NCBI GenBank assembly: GCA_963971285.1
Contig: OZ020250.1
Coordinates: 19,434,783-19,498,782, forward strand
Length of the DNA: 64,000 nt
Source of the DNA: Astropecten irregularis
Lineage: Eukaryota > Echinodermata > Asteroidea > Paxillosida > Astropectinidae
Direction of reading: 5' to 3'
This document shows, one piece after another, positions 52,675 through 64,000 of this stretch. How positions within the stretch are numbered: the first letter of the stretch is position 1; every line of letters begins with the position of its first letter. The notes beneath the pieces were generated by a model. The model saw only the letters and a list, made by a program, of their open reading frames with translations. It searched no databases and was not told the DNA's origin. The translations under genes and the position numbers were made by a program.

Positions 52675-54250
52675 TGACACTTCGTTGTAAATTCAGCTTG
52701 TGTAATAGCCCAGGTTAACCCGAGCAAGACCTACCCCATTCCATCAAAAACGAAGGCCATGTCCGAAACGGGCTTCAAGGGCTTTGGTTATAGGTATATT
52801 GTCTTGGTGTCTCCGCGAAAATAATTTATTGAAATAAGCACGAGAAGGCCTATACCACTTATACTTATTTCCTTGAAATGCATGCAAATAATTATGCAAA
52901 ACAAAAAGGTAACTTAGGTTGCAAAATGTCCCAAAACCGTGGAAATGCCCGTGTACAATATAAGAAGTATTTATCGTGTATAAACATCGTAAAGGACCAC
53001 TTTACCGCACCAAAAAATCTTCTCATTATTCCACGACCTTGCATTGGCATTTTCCCCGTACTCCGGCCACCGGACGAACGGGGCGTGGTTGGCACTTCGT
53101 GGAAATGCTGATGTTTGTGTATGATAAATATTTTTCTCCAATTTTTGACAATATCATGAAAGACAAAGAAGAGAATGTAACGGCAAAGAGTGTTTTGTGG
53201 CAATTTACTGCGCTGCAATGAAGTTTATTTTAATTATAGAATATTGTTTGTCCAGCCTTATAGAAGAGGCAAACATGAAAACCGTTTTAATGCTTCGTCA
53301 ATTCCGAATGCCCACCCCAATCAACATTCTGCCTCATTAATGTCAACGAGAGCTCAACATCACAAGAACCGTAAAAAAACATACCAACACGAAATTGAAG
53401 AAAATAAACATTTCCAGAAAAAAATAGTAAAATACACCCCTACCTTCAACAAAAGTAACAAAAAGAAGTGTTGCATGTTCACCAGCTTTAGGATCAATGT
53501 CGAATAATGCTATTTTCTTTCATTCTGCCTTTTTTACGAGAAGCATTATGGTGACAGCGCGCGCTCGGTTAACACCACGGGGGTTTTGAGCGTCTAAGTA
53601 ACGGTCATAAACCGCCCGGAACGAGCCAGTTTGCCCGGCGTGTTATGAGCCATTACATCGGTCTTCATAATATCTCTCCACGTGTATGATGTTGTATAAG
53701 AGGGTTTACTCGCTCGGGCATTCCCCCAAACTGTACTCTCGCCATGTCATTTTGTAACATGCCACTCTAAATGACAATACTTCGTATTCATGAACACTGA
53801 ATATTATTGTCGCCATATAGCTCATATTTCAAATCATTGGCGTGCCTAATTTATAAAAAACGCGCGTGGATTGCTGAGCCTTAATACACAAGTTCAAGTT
53901 AACATTATTTTTATGCATTCCTTTTTACACACACCTTCTTTCAATTGGAAACGGCGTGTCGAAATGATTCTGCCGGCCGGCCGGCCTGACGGACGGGGGT
54001 AAATTGTCACTTCGGTTTAAAACTTTACATGTAATTATGGTGTTTATTGCTCGGCTCGAATGTCATTGACAAAACTACGTCCATGTGTGATGTGTGTGTG
54101 TGTTAACGCTTATCAAGTGTGATTTAAAAGTGAGATATTTTGAACGTGTCAGATTCCTCGATAATGTAAGGAATCTGTGCGTAGTGATATTTGGGATGAC
54201 TGTTTGTATGCAAATTATTTTATATAAGGTTAAAATATCGTCTTGGTGTT

Positions 54251-54654
54251 TTAAAGGTGGACCATATACTTTGGTTTTTGTCACAAAAATACAGATTTAT
54301 GGGCAAATATATCAAGAAAGGTACATAAACAGTCATCTGTGTAAAGGCCAAATTCCCAGTCCCATAAAGTGCCAAATTTTTGGAGAAAACGGTGAAAAAC
54401 GCTCACGGTATGTTCATCGTGATCGTTAAATCGCCACATGGGGGCAGCATTCATTACTGAAAATTCGTCTACTGAGGCAACTTTAACAAATTCGAATTTC
54501 GTCTGATTTCTATAGATTTTCAAATCAACGGGAACAGTTTGACGAAATGATTTCGCATGATGATTACTGGTATTGTTGTCATTTTATCAATTTAGGATTT
54601 TAGGTAAAGACTAGGTTTTTTAGATGCATCAGCAAAATATGATGGTACCTTTAA
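54251..54654 (+). repeat. Diverged MITE family B copy
   Basis: TTAA at both ends. The left half follows the family up to GTGAAAAACGCTCACGGTAT. The right half is unlike other copies until GATGGTACCTTTAA, so the interior has been replaced or rearranged. Confidence 0.7.
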
Positions 54655-55242
54655 GCGGTACTGTGGTAGGCCCAGTAATTTCGCTGAATACGGATGTTCC
54701 ACAGGAAGTGTATAAGGGCCATCTATTGGTTGAATTTTGAAACTGCCAAATGCAGAATTCGTGCAGTGTTTGTTTCTTGTCCATTATTGAGCAATTTGAA
54801 TATTCAAATGAGCCGTGTTGCTTCCTGTAGTTCTCTGCCGTACCGTACGGTGAGCGTGATACAGTGTCGTCTGTACTTTTCGAGTGTCCCTCATGTTGCA
54901 AGACCATAAAAGTTGCGCCAAACGGCCACCGTTAACCACGGGACGACACCTTGACAAAAACAGACCCCGCCGCCAAAGCATACCTTCATACACCTTACGC
55001 CATTATGCACGGGAACACTGTAAGCTATAGCTACCTCCATCTGACCCAGCTCTCATCATAAAAAAAGAAGACTGGGATTTAAACTCGTACGAAGTATAAC
55101 GTCTATAGCTCAATCTTGACATTTTGATGCCGCGTTTTTATTTGCCGCGCCAAACTTTTTGAGAGAATTTGGGATTTTTTCATTGTCTTATTTCGTCGCG
55201 TCCGCTGATGTTTGACTAAACGAGGGTACCGTTTTCTTTCAG

Positions 55243-55941
55243 ACTGTTTTGCAAAAGGGGGTACAACACAACATCCCTGTGTTGAACTGCGTTTTCGTGA
55301 GTGGCTCTGTATGTGCCGTTATTCTTTCCACATGTTTTATGATCTATTTTGCAACTCTTCGTCGAGGACAACACCTTCGAGTGATATAGTCATGGACAGC
55401 GGCTCGCAGACGTTCGGTAGCGCCGGGAAGCCGTGTGCTTTGGCCACCCCTGGTGGTACGGGGAGTAGCTATCCAGCATCACGGGGTGCTTCGGGCGTTG
55501 GGAGCGGCTTCATGCAGGTACCGGCGCCGCCCATGGACCGCGGTCCGTCTACTTCGACTCCCCATCTCCCACATCACCCGACGGCACCGGGGCCTGGGGG
55601 CTACGCCTACGTAAACACCCGGGCCGACTGCCGGTTCGTGCAGCCGGGCTCAACCCCGGCAGCTGCTGCAGCCGCGGCGCCGTCCTCGTACGATGAACAG
55701 TATAAGAGCTACCGAGGCACAGCACCGGCGCTCTCCTTCAACAGCATGGAGCTCTCGACGGCCCACGAGGCCAGCCATCACCGGATGGACTTCGGGAACC
55801 CCATGCGGTATTCGGGCACCATGGGCGGTGCAACGGCTGCTGTGATGTACGGCAGCAACCATCAGGCTACTCAACAACATCTATCCTGCCTCAACTATCC
55901 AACGTGTGCTAATCCTACCGGCTATCCATTTGGTTTATCTG
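55243..55941 (+). CDS. 5' coding exon of a probable transcription factor (partial gene)
   Basis: The acceptor TTTTCTTTCAG/AC at 55242 and donor TCTG/GTAAGT at 55942 bound an open exon. I place the start at ATG 55392 (ATAGTCATGG, good context), giving 183 codons plus one base: MDSGSQTFGSAGKPC to YPFGLS. Earlier in-frame ATGs (55311, 55332) have poor context. Composition is Gly/Ser/Pro early, poly-Ala (PAAAAAAAPSSYDEQY), then Tyr/His/Met-rich with CLNYPTCANPTGYPFG before the splice site. Such low-complexity first exons, followed by a long intron, are typical of homeobox and other developmental regulators. No DNA-binding domain is in the exon, so the class is not known. It is GC-rich against its AT-rich flanks. 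Confidence 0.55.
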
Positions 55942-57011
55942 GTAAGTTCATTACTTGATCAAAAAAACAAGTCAAAATCCTTTCCCGCACTTCATAACTT
56001 TATAACATGCAAAGAAATGTTCCCCTCCCAACAAAATGTCCACCGTCCATCATGCCCATCATGAAGTCCTTACAATGCAACTTGCATTTAGCATTATTAA
56101 CAATTTGGGTTGTCTTTCGTTTCCACGATTTCGCTTAAAAGTGAAATGTAACTAATTATGTTTGTCAAACATTTCCCCTACTTTGAATGTTAAATGGCAC
56201 AAATCCATCACTCAACTAGAAAATCAATTTTTATCGCCGAATTGTTGAACAGTCTTCTTTAGGCCTACAGTAAAAGCTTAGATTTAAGATAATTTAAAAG
56301 TGAAAATACTTCTGAAGGAAACTTCTCCAAATTGTACTGTTTTCCTTAATAAATGAATGAAAATGAATTGTCAACCAGCGATTTATTGTTGGTTACAAAA
56401 AAGCCCACAAATTGTGGTCGCCCCGAGAAAGTGCCGAATATTCTGTGGGGGAAACGGGCGGCACGTGCCCCCTCCGAATGTCGCTCCCCCCTGGTACCCC
56501 CATCATTTGAAATCTCAATTTTGTTTAAAAGAATTGCAAACCTTACTGATGTTCCCTTCATTGTCTTCAGTGCCTCCTTGAAAACTTGGTGCACCCCATG
56601 TGCTCCTTCACAAATTTGACCCTAGTGACGCCATCGCTTGGAAACAACTAAAGAAATAGCAACATTAGGCCTATTTTCCATGATCATCTGAAGTTTGTAC
56701 AAAATAAGAATCTTTATAACACCCTTAAAAAGTTTGGCAAGCACGACTACCCCTCAACATATTAAATGACAATCCTACGGAGCTCTGCACAATTAATACG
56801 TATTTTATTATCAGAAATGAAAAAGCCTCAAGAAATTAATTCACTGAACTGTATAATTACAATAGGCTATTTTGTACGGGTATCGTGCGTCATACTGTTG
56901 TGTGTGATGTCAATCGCGACAAAAACTGTAAACCGTTCAAGTGGCAGTTAGGATTGCATAATTATGATAGAGCAGTTTAGGGATTCCTAAGGAGGGGTCA
57001 ACTTACAAGAC

Positions 57012-57379
57012 TTAAAGGTAGCATCATGCTTTGGTAAGACACCAAAACAGAAATGTCCACATATTTACCTATAACTTACAGGGTATGAAGATGGTGGTGG
57101 TAGAAACATACCGTTACAATTTTGTTCGCCTGAAATGGTGTATTTATCCAGAAATTAGTAAAACAACGACAGAAAATCTTTTTGATCTTTTAAAAGATCA
57201 CAAATAAAAGAGAAATGACTTAAGAAATATACTGTGGCTATTTTTCACTGTTTCCTCAAAAAGTGGGCAACGTATGGGACTGAAATTGTCACAGATGACT
57301 GTTACTGTATGTTCCTTGAAATTTTTTCCCATGTATCTGTATTTCTTTGACACAAACCAAAGTATGATATTAACTTTAA
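57012..57379 (-). repeat. MITE family B copy (reverse orientation)
   Basis: TTAAAGGTAGCATCATGCTT at the left, AAAGTATGATATTAACTTTA at the right. The interior core is GATCTTTTAAAAGATC. Confidence 0.88.
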
Positions 57380-58330
57380 TTAATAGGGTGTATTTTGAGA
57401 CTAAACCTTCCAAACTGGGTTGATAATCGAGGGCTAACGGTTGTAAGGAGTTAGATAGAATGATTAGACGAGATTGGGTATCACGCCATTAATGTCATGG
57501 GCACGGTCACAGCCATACTACAGTGTGATACTCACGCACGTATGATTGATGTTTGATGTCTATACGCGTAGTGTAGGCTGTGTGTTATGTTGCATGGTGG
57601 GGAAGCGAGGAATCTTGACAAGATGATGGCCAGAATCTTGGCACGGGGTGCGAATTTGCATTCCAAGTTGGGGATTATTTTTGCACCAAGGGTTCGTCTG
57701 TGCATAATGCAGCTATATACGGATATTATCAGTTGAATCGACTTGTGACAGAGTTATGCATATTTGTGATCGGCTATAATTATGGAAATGAGTCAATTAA
57801 TATGTTACCAAGTTGAGAAAATGAGTTATCTACATGACCAGAAAGAGTGTATTTTAAGCTTTAATAATTATGGTGTATGATGTAAAGGCATGTCATGCAT
57901 TATTATGGCATTGTGAAGTTACAAACATTATCACCAACGAAACTTAAATAATTATGGTTTTGATGCAGTCTCTTCATGCTTATTGCCCATAATGTGTATG
58001 CATGCTGTGATATATGCCTCATTTTCACTGAGCAAGTCATCATTATTCCCAATGTTATGAGTATATGCATATTATAACACAAATGACATATTAACCACAC
58101 TGCCAGAAATAAAATGAATACCAGTATATAAATAGCATACCAAAATGTCAACCATATATTTTGAGATTCCTTCATTCCCATTTTTCTTTTTATTTCGTTA
58201 GAATTAGAAACAAGAATGATTTGAACATCTTGGATTTGAATAATTAGGAAAGGGATTTGATTCTCAAAATTATCATTGTTTGCAGAAGGAAAGTGGGACG
58301 ACATACGAACAAAATAGCTCAGAATTAGAC

Positions 58331-58516
58331 CAGGCCGCCAACTTCGCAGTCCTGGTTAAAAGCACCAAAATTTGCCGTAAGCACAAAACACCTAAGTCAA
58401 ATAAGGCTGCCAGTCAAAAGCGTTGAATATCACATGGAGATTTGGTTGGTAATCCTGTTCTTCCTATAGGAAGACTTTTCGTGCTAAGCAGATTTCAGTG
58501 CCTAAGCAGGTCTGCC
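58331..58516. repeat. Decayed family C element
   Basis: The block TTTGGTTGGTAATCCTGTTC, then AGGAAGACTTTTCGTGCTAA, matches the interior of family C. The ends are worn (GCCGCCAACTTCGCAG, AAGCAGGTCTGCC). Confidence 0.6.
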
Positions 58517-59508
58517 TTGGCTGCAGGCATAACTTAAAATCTGTATCAGCAAACGTAGAGGCTTCCAGCTTCCACTGTATAACATCAAGGCGGGGTTGGG
58601 GTAGGGCAGGGCACCCTCTGAGCCACCATTGAATAGGTCGGCCTTGGATAAGCCACCAAAGGCGCATTGGTACTCGGCTTGTCCCCTCAGTCATCATACA
58701 GCAATATAGCTATCTAAATTTTACTATCGAATGGGACGCTCGTTTCTTCGTTTGCTTTGCTCAAAATTAGTTCATGTGGACAGCTATCGTCAATAGAACA
58801 AAACATCACGTGCAAACAAACTAACTTATAACTTATATTAGAGATATATGATTGAGAATGGGCCTAAATCGAAAAAGAATTTGGCGCCAAAATTCAGCGA
58901 TGTATCCGTATTGCAATCACTGAGTCAAGTATAGGATATGTAGTGTAATATGGCCGACCATTATTAAGCACCATGCCATGTCACACGAGTTAACTTTAAC
59001 AGACAACTTGGTGTCAACCAACCACAGCACATGTAGAAATTACCATGAAAATGTGAAGATGAATGCTAATTTCTTCTTAATGATTGCCTGGAACTACGTG
59101 ACTGTCTGTAAATTTTCTCGTGTGCTAATGCCTTGGTTTGTGTGGGGAAGGCAGGGAACTTAACAGGAACAATCCCATGGCGTTTTTGTCTGCATGTGAA
59201 CCCAACTTGCTAAGTTTACATCACTAATTCAGCCAAAGGTAATCGGGTTTTAAAAAAATCAGCCAATAAAATGGCTATGTGCATCGTCATTTTTTCTAAT
59301 AATGTTGAGCACTTCCATGCTTATTCGTTTAGAAAGGAAAATACTCTCTTCAAACGATATTTGATATTTCATACAAGTAATAAACTGCTGCAAACTGCTC
59401 ATCACCCAAAATAATGGCCCCAAAATGTTTAGAGTAAGGAGGGCCTGACGTTTCAATCCTAGCAGGATCTTTTTCATAGACTATTGATATTTTGGTTAGT
59501 TGGCCATC

Positions 59509-59646
59509 GGTTCGATTTCAAGAAGCCCTACGATCGATCGTAACTCGACTTACGAAGGATAACCCACGTAGGGCTGCAATGCATCATTATCCAGTAGTCC
59601 TATACGATTGATAGTAAGTTACGATGAGTTTGGTGAAATCCACCCC
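59509..59646. repeat. MITE family A copy 7 (reverse order)
   Basis: Ends GGTTCGATTTCAAGAAGCCC and GTTTGGTGAAATCCACCCC. Reads in the opposite order to copies 1-6: CTACGATCGATCGTAACTCG comes first. Confidence 0.85.
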
Positions 59647-60356
59647 ATGATGGTTCCAAACGAACGGACATGGCACGTGGGGGCTTGTTTGTAACCTCCC
59701 ACGGTTCGCTCAAAATCTCCCTAGAGCTCACCGTCTCGCCTATAACAAATGATTAATGTGGGCATTGACTCCTGCTAGCTTAATATTCACCTTATACAAT
59801 CACAAAAACCAGCACGACTCCCGTGCGCGTCACAAACATCGCTCCCTCTCTTTTTTGGTTTCAATTTGAAACCATCGAACCAAATTTTGTGGTATATTTT
59901 ATGGGCATAACCTATAGAAACGGAATTGTACAGGATTAGTGATATACTCGTGTAAGTATACGGAGATTTGTAGGAATTGGTATTTCTCATATGAGATGTT
60001 TTTAGGGAGAGGGGATAAACCTGAAAACGACATAACACATGTAATCCCATACAAACCACACATTTCAATAGCATGCCCTTGTACATGTCTATACTGTCCA
60101 GACATGGTTCAAGTGAAAACACCGACCAAACATTGACATTATTATTTTATGCATCAATTAGCCTACACTATAAAAAATAAAATCAAAATCTACAAAGATA
60201 ATAAAGAAATGACATTCATTTCCAATCCGTCATCAATGTTGTAATTGATTATGTAATTCAGTTGTATTCGATTGCTACTCTGATGGAAAGCAATATCTAC
60301 TGCTATGCAATTTGGCGAATGAAAATGTATATGCGTTTGTACTGAATGTATTTTAG

Positions 60357-60722
60357 TTAAAGGAAGTATCATACTTTGGTTTTTGTCAAAGAAATACAGA
60401 TTCATGGGCACAAATATCAAGGAAGATACAGTCACAGTCATCTGTGAAAATTTTAGTCCCATACGGTGCCCACTTTTTGAGAAAATCGTGAAAAACGGTC
60501 GCAGTATTTCTTAAGTCTTTTCTCTTTTATTTTTGATCTTTTAAAAGATCAAACAGATTTTCGGTCGTTGTTTTACTAATTTCTGGATAAGTACACCATT
60601 TCAGGTGGGGAAAATTTAACGGTATAGGTTTCTACCAGCATCATCTTCATACTCTGTAAGTTATAGGTAAATCTGTGAACATTTCTGTTTTGGTGTCTTA
60701 CCAAAGTATGATAAACCTTTAA
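60357..60722 (+). repeat. MITE family B copy, well preserved
   Basis: TTAA at 60357-60360 and 60719-60722. AGGAAGTATCATACTTTGG at the left, CCAAAGTATGATAAACCT at the right. The central GATCTTTTAAAAGATC is a perfect 16-base palindrome. A B2-type relative follows at about 60743-61070. Confidence 0.9.
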
Positions 60723-61876
60723 GATTTGACATTAGCAAACCTAAAGGTATACAATTAATTTAAAGGTATATAATACATGGTTGGTAAACTTAAGGTCACA
60801 GAACAGCACTCACTTTATCAATGCATGAAATGATAAATCTATGAAACTTTGAGCTCAATCGGACATCTGAGTCACGAGAAAATAGCGAAAACCCGATTGA
60901 ACTTTCTTACCCCGATATCAAAACTGTTTTCGGTCTTTGTTTTACAAATTTATGGATGAATACAGCATTTTCAGGCGAAAATATTTTAACGGTATGTTTC
61001 TACATCACCATCTTCAAACCCCTGAAAGTTATACGTAAATCTGTGAAACATATGCAGTTTTACACTGTACCAAACTTGTTAATGTAGGCCCTTACATGTA
61101 TACATAAATTATATATCTTCATTCATGTATACAACAGCGTCCTGTAAAAATTTTTTTCACAGAATTAAATGGATTTGTTGAGGAGTAGCTTTCAGTTTTA
61201 AAATAATTCCAATGACATGTTAACGTGGCGTAATGTCAGGAATAACTATTATAAACCGATATGTTTGTATCTTTTATAGATGATAAAATAGCACATTATA
61301 CCGTCTTTATATCCCACATTCACCTTGTACTAGTAATATTAAATATCTGAGTGATATTTCAGCGCACATCGAAATCATGCGACATTTTTTTTTTAAGACT
61401 AATGTCCTTGTACGAGCCAGTCGATTGGGTAATATAATGTTTGTGCCGGCCGATGGATTTAGCACATGTCCCCGGTCGGCCCATCGCGTGCACGCGGTGC
61501 CCTTGCTCGTTGCGTGTATGCATGCAAACAATTATTATTTATACGAGAATGTATTCGTCTTTCAATGTGACTTCCGATTGCTCGCTCATATTAAATGCAG
61601 TCACCGTGACGTGAAATTGGGCGTGAAATGTCTCCTTCGACAATAGAAATAATGTTTTCTTCTCTTCCATGTTTATTTTGCCGGTATTATTTGGAATATT
61701 GTTCAAATTCTCACAAGAGATGTATGCCTAATATCCATTTCATAAGTTTGAATGTTGCCTGGAATGTAAGAAGGTTGTTTTCAATTTATGAGCCCGCTTC
61801 AATGCAGATTATTCAACAGTCAACATTTCAAATCTCCTGAATCGCCCTATACAGCTGCACCATGCACTCACATCAA

Positions 61877-62106
61877 GGGCCAATTTCATAGAGCTGCTTA
61901 ACTTCTTAAGCATGAAAATTTGCTTTTAAAGCACCAAAACACTTGGTAGATAAAATCAGTATGCCAGCCCAAACTCCTTGTGAATGTTATGCTCAGCAAA
62001 CAATGCCCGAATACCAGTTAAAAGCAGTAAACTTCACATGAACATTTGGTTGGTAATCCTGTTTGATCAAGGAAGACTTTTTATGCTTAAGCAAAATGTT
62101 TTGCTT
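61877..62106. repeat. MITE family C copy, right end truncated
   Basis: Starts GGGCCAATTTCATAGAGCTG. The interior AGCACCAAAACACTTGGTAG, then AACTCCTTGTGAATGTTATG, is the reverse order of copy 6387. It stops near GCTTAAGCAAAATG, without the final CATGAAATTGGCCC end. Confidence 0.75.
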
Positions 62107-63661
62107 TGTTATTGTCCTATGTTTTGATGATAGATGGGTTATCACCTTGCAAATTCCTTAAGCATAAGCAGAATCCCGCTGCCAGTTTCACTACTAAGTT
62201 ACAAAAAGTAGCTTAGCGCAAACATGAAACATGTTAAACATGAAATCGTCATCCAGTCAGTATAACACTTGTTGATCAGAGGAGTAATTTTCCATTCTGC
62301 ATGAAAATCTGCATGTAATGTTCTGTGGTGTTAACGCCTTCTTTTCCAAACATGCTTAGCAAAATTGGATTCATTGCTGCTATCATAGCAACTCGTAGAA
62401 TCAGTGGCTACCGGATGAGCATTCATTACTTGGCAAGGGAACTTCCCTGAAATAACACGTAATATGAAATACGGACTGAAAAGCTCAAATATCAAACTGA
62501 TTGTTATAGCTGATAAACAATTCGATTTTATTTCTGAGGTCAACGAATGGTTTACTCATAGTTTGTGCATTCGTCATAACTCACAATCAAATTTCCATTC
62601 AGACTTAACTAGTCTTGCTCTTCAAATTCCAGTATTAAAAACTATTTATCTCTGAACTATATTCAACCTTTTTCTCGTGTCATCAACCGTTTTGGATCAT
62701 TGCCTTTTCCGGCAAGTATTTTTTTGTGTGACCTACGATATTTCGTACTACAACAACCGAATCAATCAAGCCATTTAGCAAAGAATGAACGATCATTGCA
62801 TAAAGGTATATAATAAATGATAATACTGCATGGCCTCAGTCGAACTTCGTTGTTGGCAGACAAATTCATATTAACCCCATACAGAAAGATTGATTGTTTT
62901 CGATCGAAAAGAAACACCGCGAACTCCACATTCACCGTAAACTCCACACACACCGCGCCCCGTGATCAGCGCACCTGGCCCCCGCGTATTTCTTTGGACT
63001 GCACGGATGGATAAGTTTAACGGCCGTCTATAACGCGATTAGTCAAAAGTGAAATCGTCCATTTGACATCATAGGGTCGTTATGGCCTCTCTTTTTAATT
63101 TAGAAATTTCTCGTGTCAATTTGAAGCAAACTCTATTCGAACCTGACGGGTATTTTCGCCCAGCAAAATTTAAATCTGAACTCGGCAATCATTGGTATTC
63201 TCCCTTTGAAAGAGATGCCACAAAATCATTCTTTGATGATTCACGATAATTGTGCAATACATTGTAGGGTGTTATCTCGTGTAGGGGAGAAAGAAAAATG
63301 CAGAATGTTTTGTGCATGTTTATGCCTTAAATTCGTCGCGATTCTATCACGGTTCTTCCTAACAAACTGATCACCTAATGAAACAATTTTCAGAAAAACT
63401 GCCAATATTTTCAAGATTTTTAATGTTCTAAACAGACTAACAAAATTGCTTAGGCCAAGAGTTTAGAGAATATGTGTTGATGTGCTGATCATTGTTTGGT
63501 AGTTTACCCTTCATATTTCCTCAACTTCATTTGATCTCAAAATTCCCCCCTTTTTACAAATTTATAATCCAAGTTTTCAACACCTTCTTGGTAAGCTGCT
63601 ATAAGTTCTTGAAAAGTTTCATTCAACGGAATCATGACTCTCTACCGCGTCTGTTTTTCAG

Positions 63662-63756
63662 CGAGCAGCGAGCCGTGCCTTCCACCGCGTCTGTGGGTCA
63701 ATTTCCCCCGGTACCTGTCCGATTCGAGGCCGGTGGCTGAAATATCGCGATCGTGA
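63662..63756 (+). other. Possible next exon of the 55.4 kb gene (weak)
   Basis: Acceptor TCTGTTTTTCAG/CG. In the phase required after 55941 it reads ASSEPCLPPRLWVNFPRYLS, then DSRPVAEISRS and TGA. A donor GTACCT at 63711 is possible but poor. No domain was recognised, and a stop so soon would make the protein only about 215 residues. It may be fortuitous. Confidence 0.2.
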
Positions 63757-64000
63757 AAACAAGCCCGGCAGCACGTTCCAGTAAATTGAATTACATAATT
63801 CGCATAACCGCATTCAGTGATGGTGGTCAGTGGGTTAATGTTCAAAACAGAGTTTGGCCATTACTTGGGCCTGGAACAATTGGTCATTGGGGGCGAGGGG
63901 GGGGGGGGGTCTTACGGTTACCCCACCCCTTTTTCTCAAACCGAAACTTCAACTGAAGCCAAGGTTTCTTCTGAAGCCATGACACATTCTAGTTGGAAAT

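Larger units (their letters stand above)
46927..55242 (+). other. 3' flank of the receptor gene and intergenic repeats
   Basis: ATTAAA poly(A)-type signals at 47014-47019 and 47026-47031 could end the receptor mRNA. A strong hairpin follows at 47135-47166. The rest is MITEs, a tandem repeat, a family D fragment and a nested TIR element, listed separately. No further coding exon is supported. Frames such as 47876-48205 (-), 52892-53218 (-) and 53190-53507 (+) show no recognisable protein. Confidence 0.6.
55942..64000 (+). other. Presumed first intron of the 55.4 kb gene
   Basis: AT-rich, with MITEs of families A, B and C and a G tract. The only exon-like stretch compatible in phase is at 63662. 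Between 57.4 and 59.5 kb I see nothing beyond a decayed family C element. Confidence 0.45.

Noticed and set aside
53190-53507. 105-codon frame rich in Lys/Asn
   Set aside because: AT-rich composition explains the residues; no domain or splice context.
63662-63756. Second exon of the 55.4 kb gene
   Set aside because: Phase and acceptor fit, but the frame stops after 31 codons, has no domain and lacks a good donor. It is kept only as a weak feature.

Overview
This is animal nuclear DNA, not bacterial. Its genes are split into short GC-rich exons with GT/AG borders, and the introns are AT-rich and full of old transposons. A BEL/Pao retrotransposon, several MITE families, tRNA-derived SINE copies and hammerhead-type repeats suggest a marine invertebrate, plausibly a deuterostome such as an echinoderm or hemichordate. 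The species cannot be fixed from the sequence. All genes recognised lie on the + strand.

Layout. (1) 1 to about 2.26 kb: the 3' end of a BEL/Pao element, with the integrase C-terminal half and a probable 3' LTR. (2) 2.67-25.70 kb: the last three coding exons of the coatomer zeta subunit gene (COPZ). The first two lie at 2.7 and 4.6 kb and the last at 25.65 kb, so the final intron is about 20.9 kb. It is filled with MITEs, a SINE copy, a hammerhead-type inverted repeat, tandem repeats and a 0.5 kb GCCNNN hexamer minisatellite. (3) 25.7-31.3 kb: intergenic DNA with a foldback element and MITEs. (4) 31.37-46.93 kb: a complete gene that I could assemble from 11 exons with consistent splice phases (1,756 codons plus stop). 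It predicts a single-pass receptor with a signal peptide, three Ig-like domains, a Cys-containing module, a GCC2/GCC3 (ephrin-receptor-like) Cys-rich repeat, one membrane helix and a cytoplasmic tail of about 1,070 residues. The tail holds an ITIM-like/YxN tyrosine site and three tandem poly-proline modules. I know no named family with this architecture; it is the main discovery of the window. (5) 46.9-55.2 kb: 3' flank and repeats, including a MITE split by a 1.94 kb TIR element. (6) 55.24-55.94 kb: one 5' coding exon of low-complexity composition (Ala/Pro/Gly/Tyr/His), probably from a transcription factor whose later exons lie mostly beyond the window. (7) 55.9-64.0 kb: its presumed first intron, AT-rich with MITEs.

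The three genes belong to different pathways: COPI vesicle traffic, a cell-surface receptor and a probable nuclear factor. Nothing suggests co-regulation. The repeats form a coherent set. One MITE family has TTAA at both ends. A second is a near-palindrome ending in GGGGTCGATTTCAC. A third ends in GGGCCAATTTCATAG. A fourth has ends made of hexamers and appears to have seeded the 0.5 kb minisatellite. A fifth repeat carries a hammerhead ribozyme fold.
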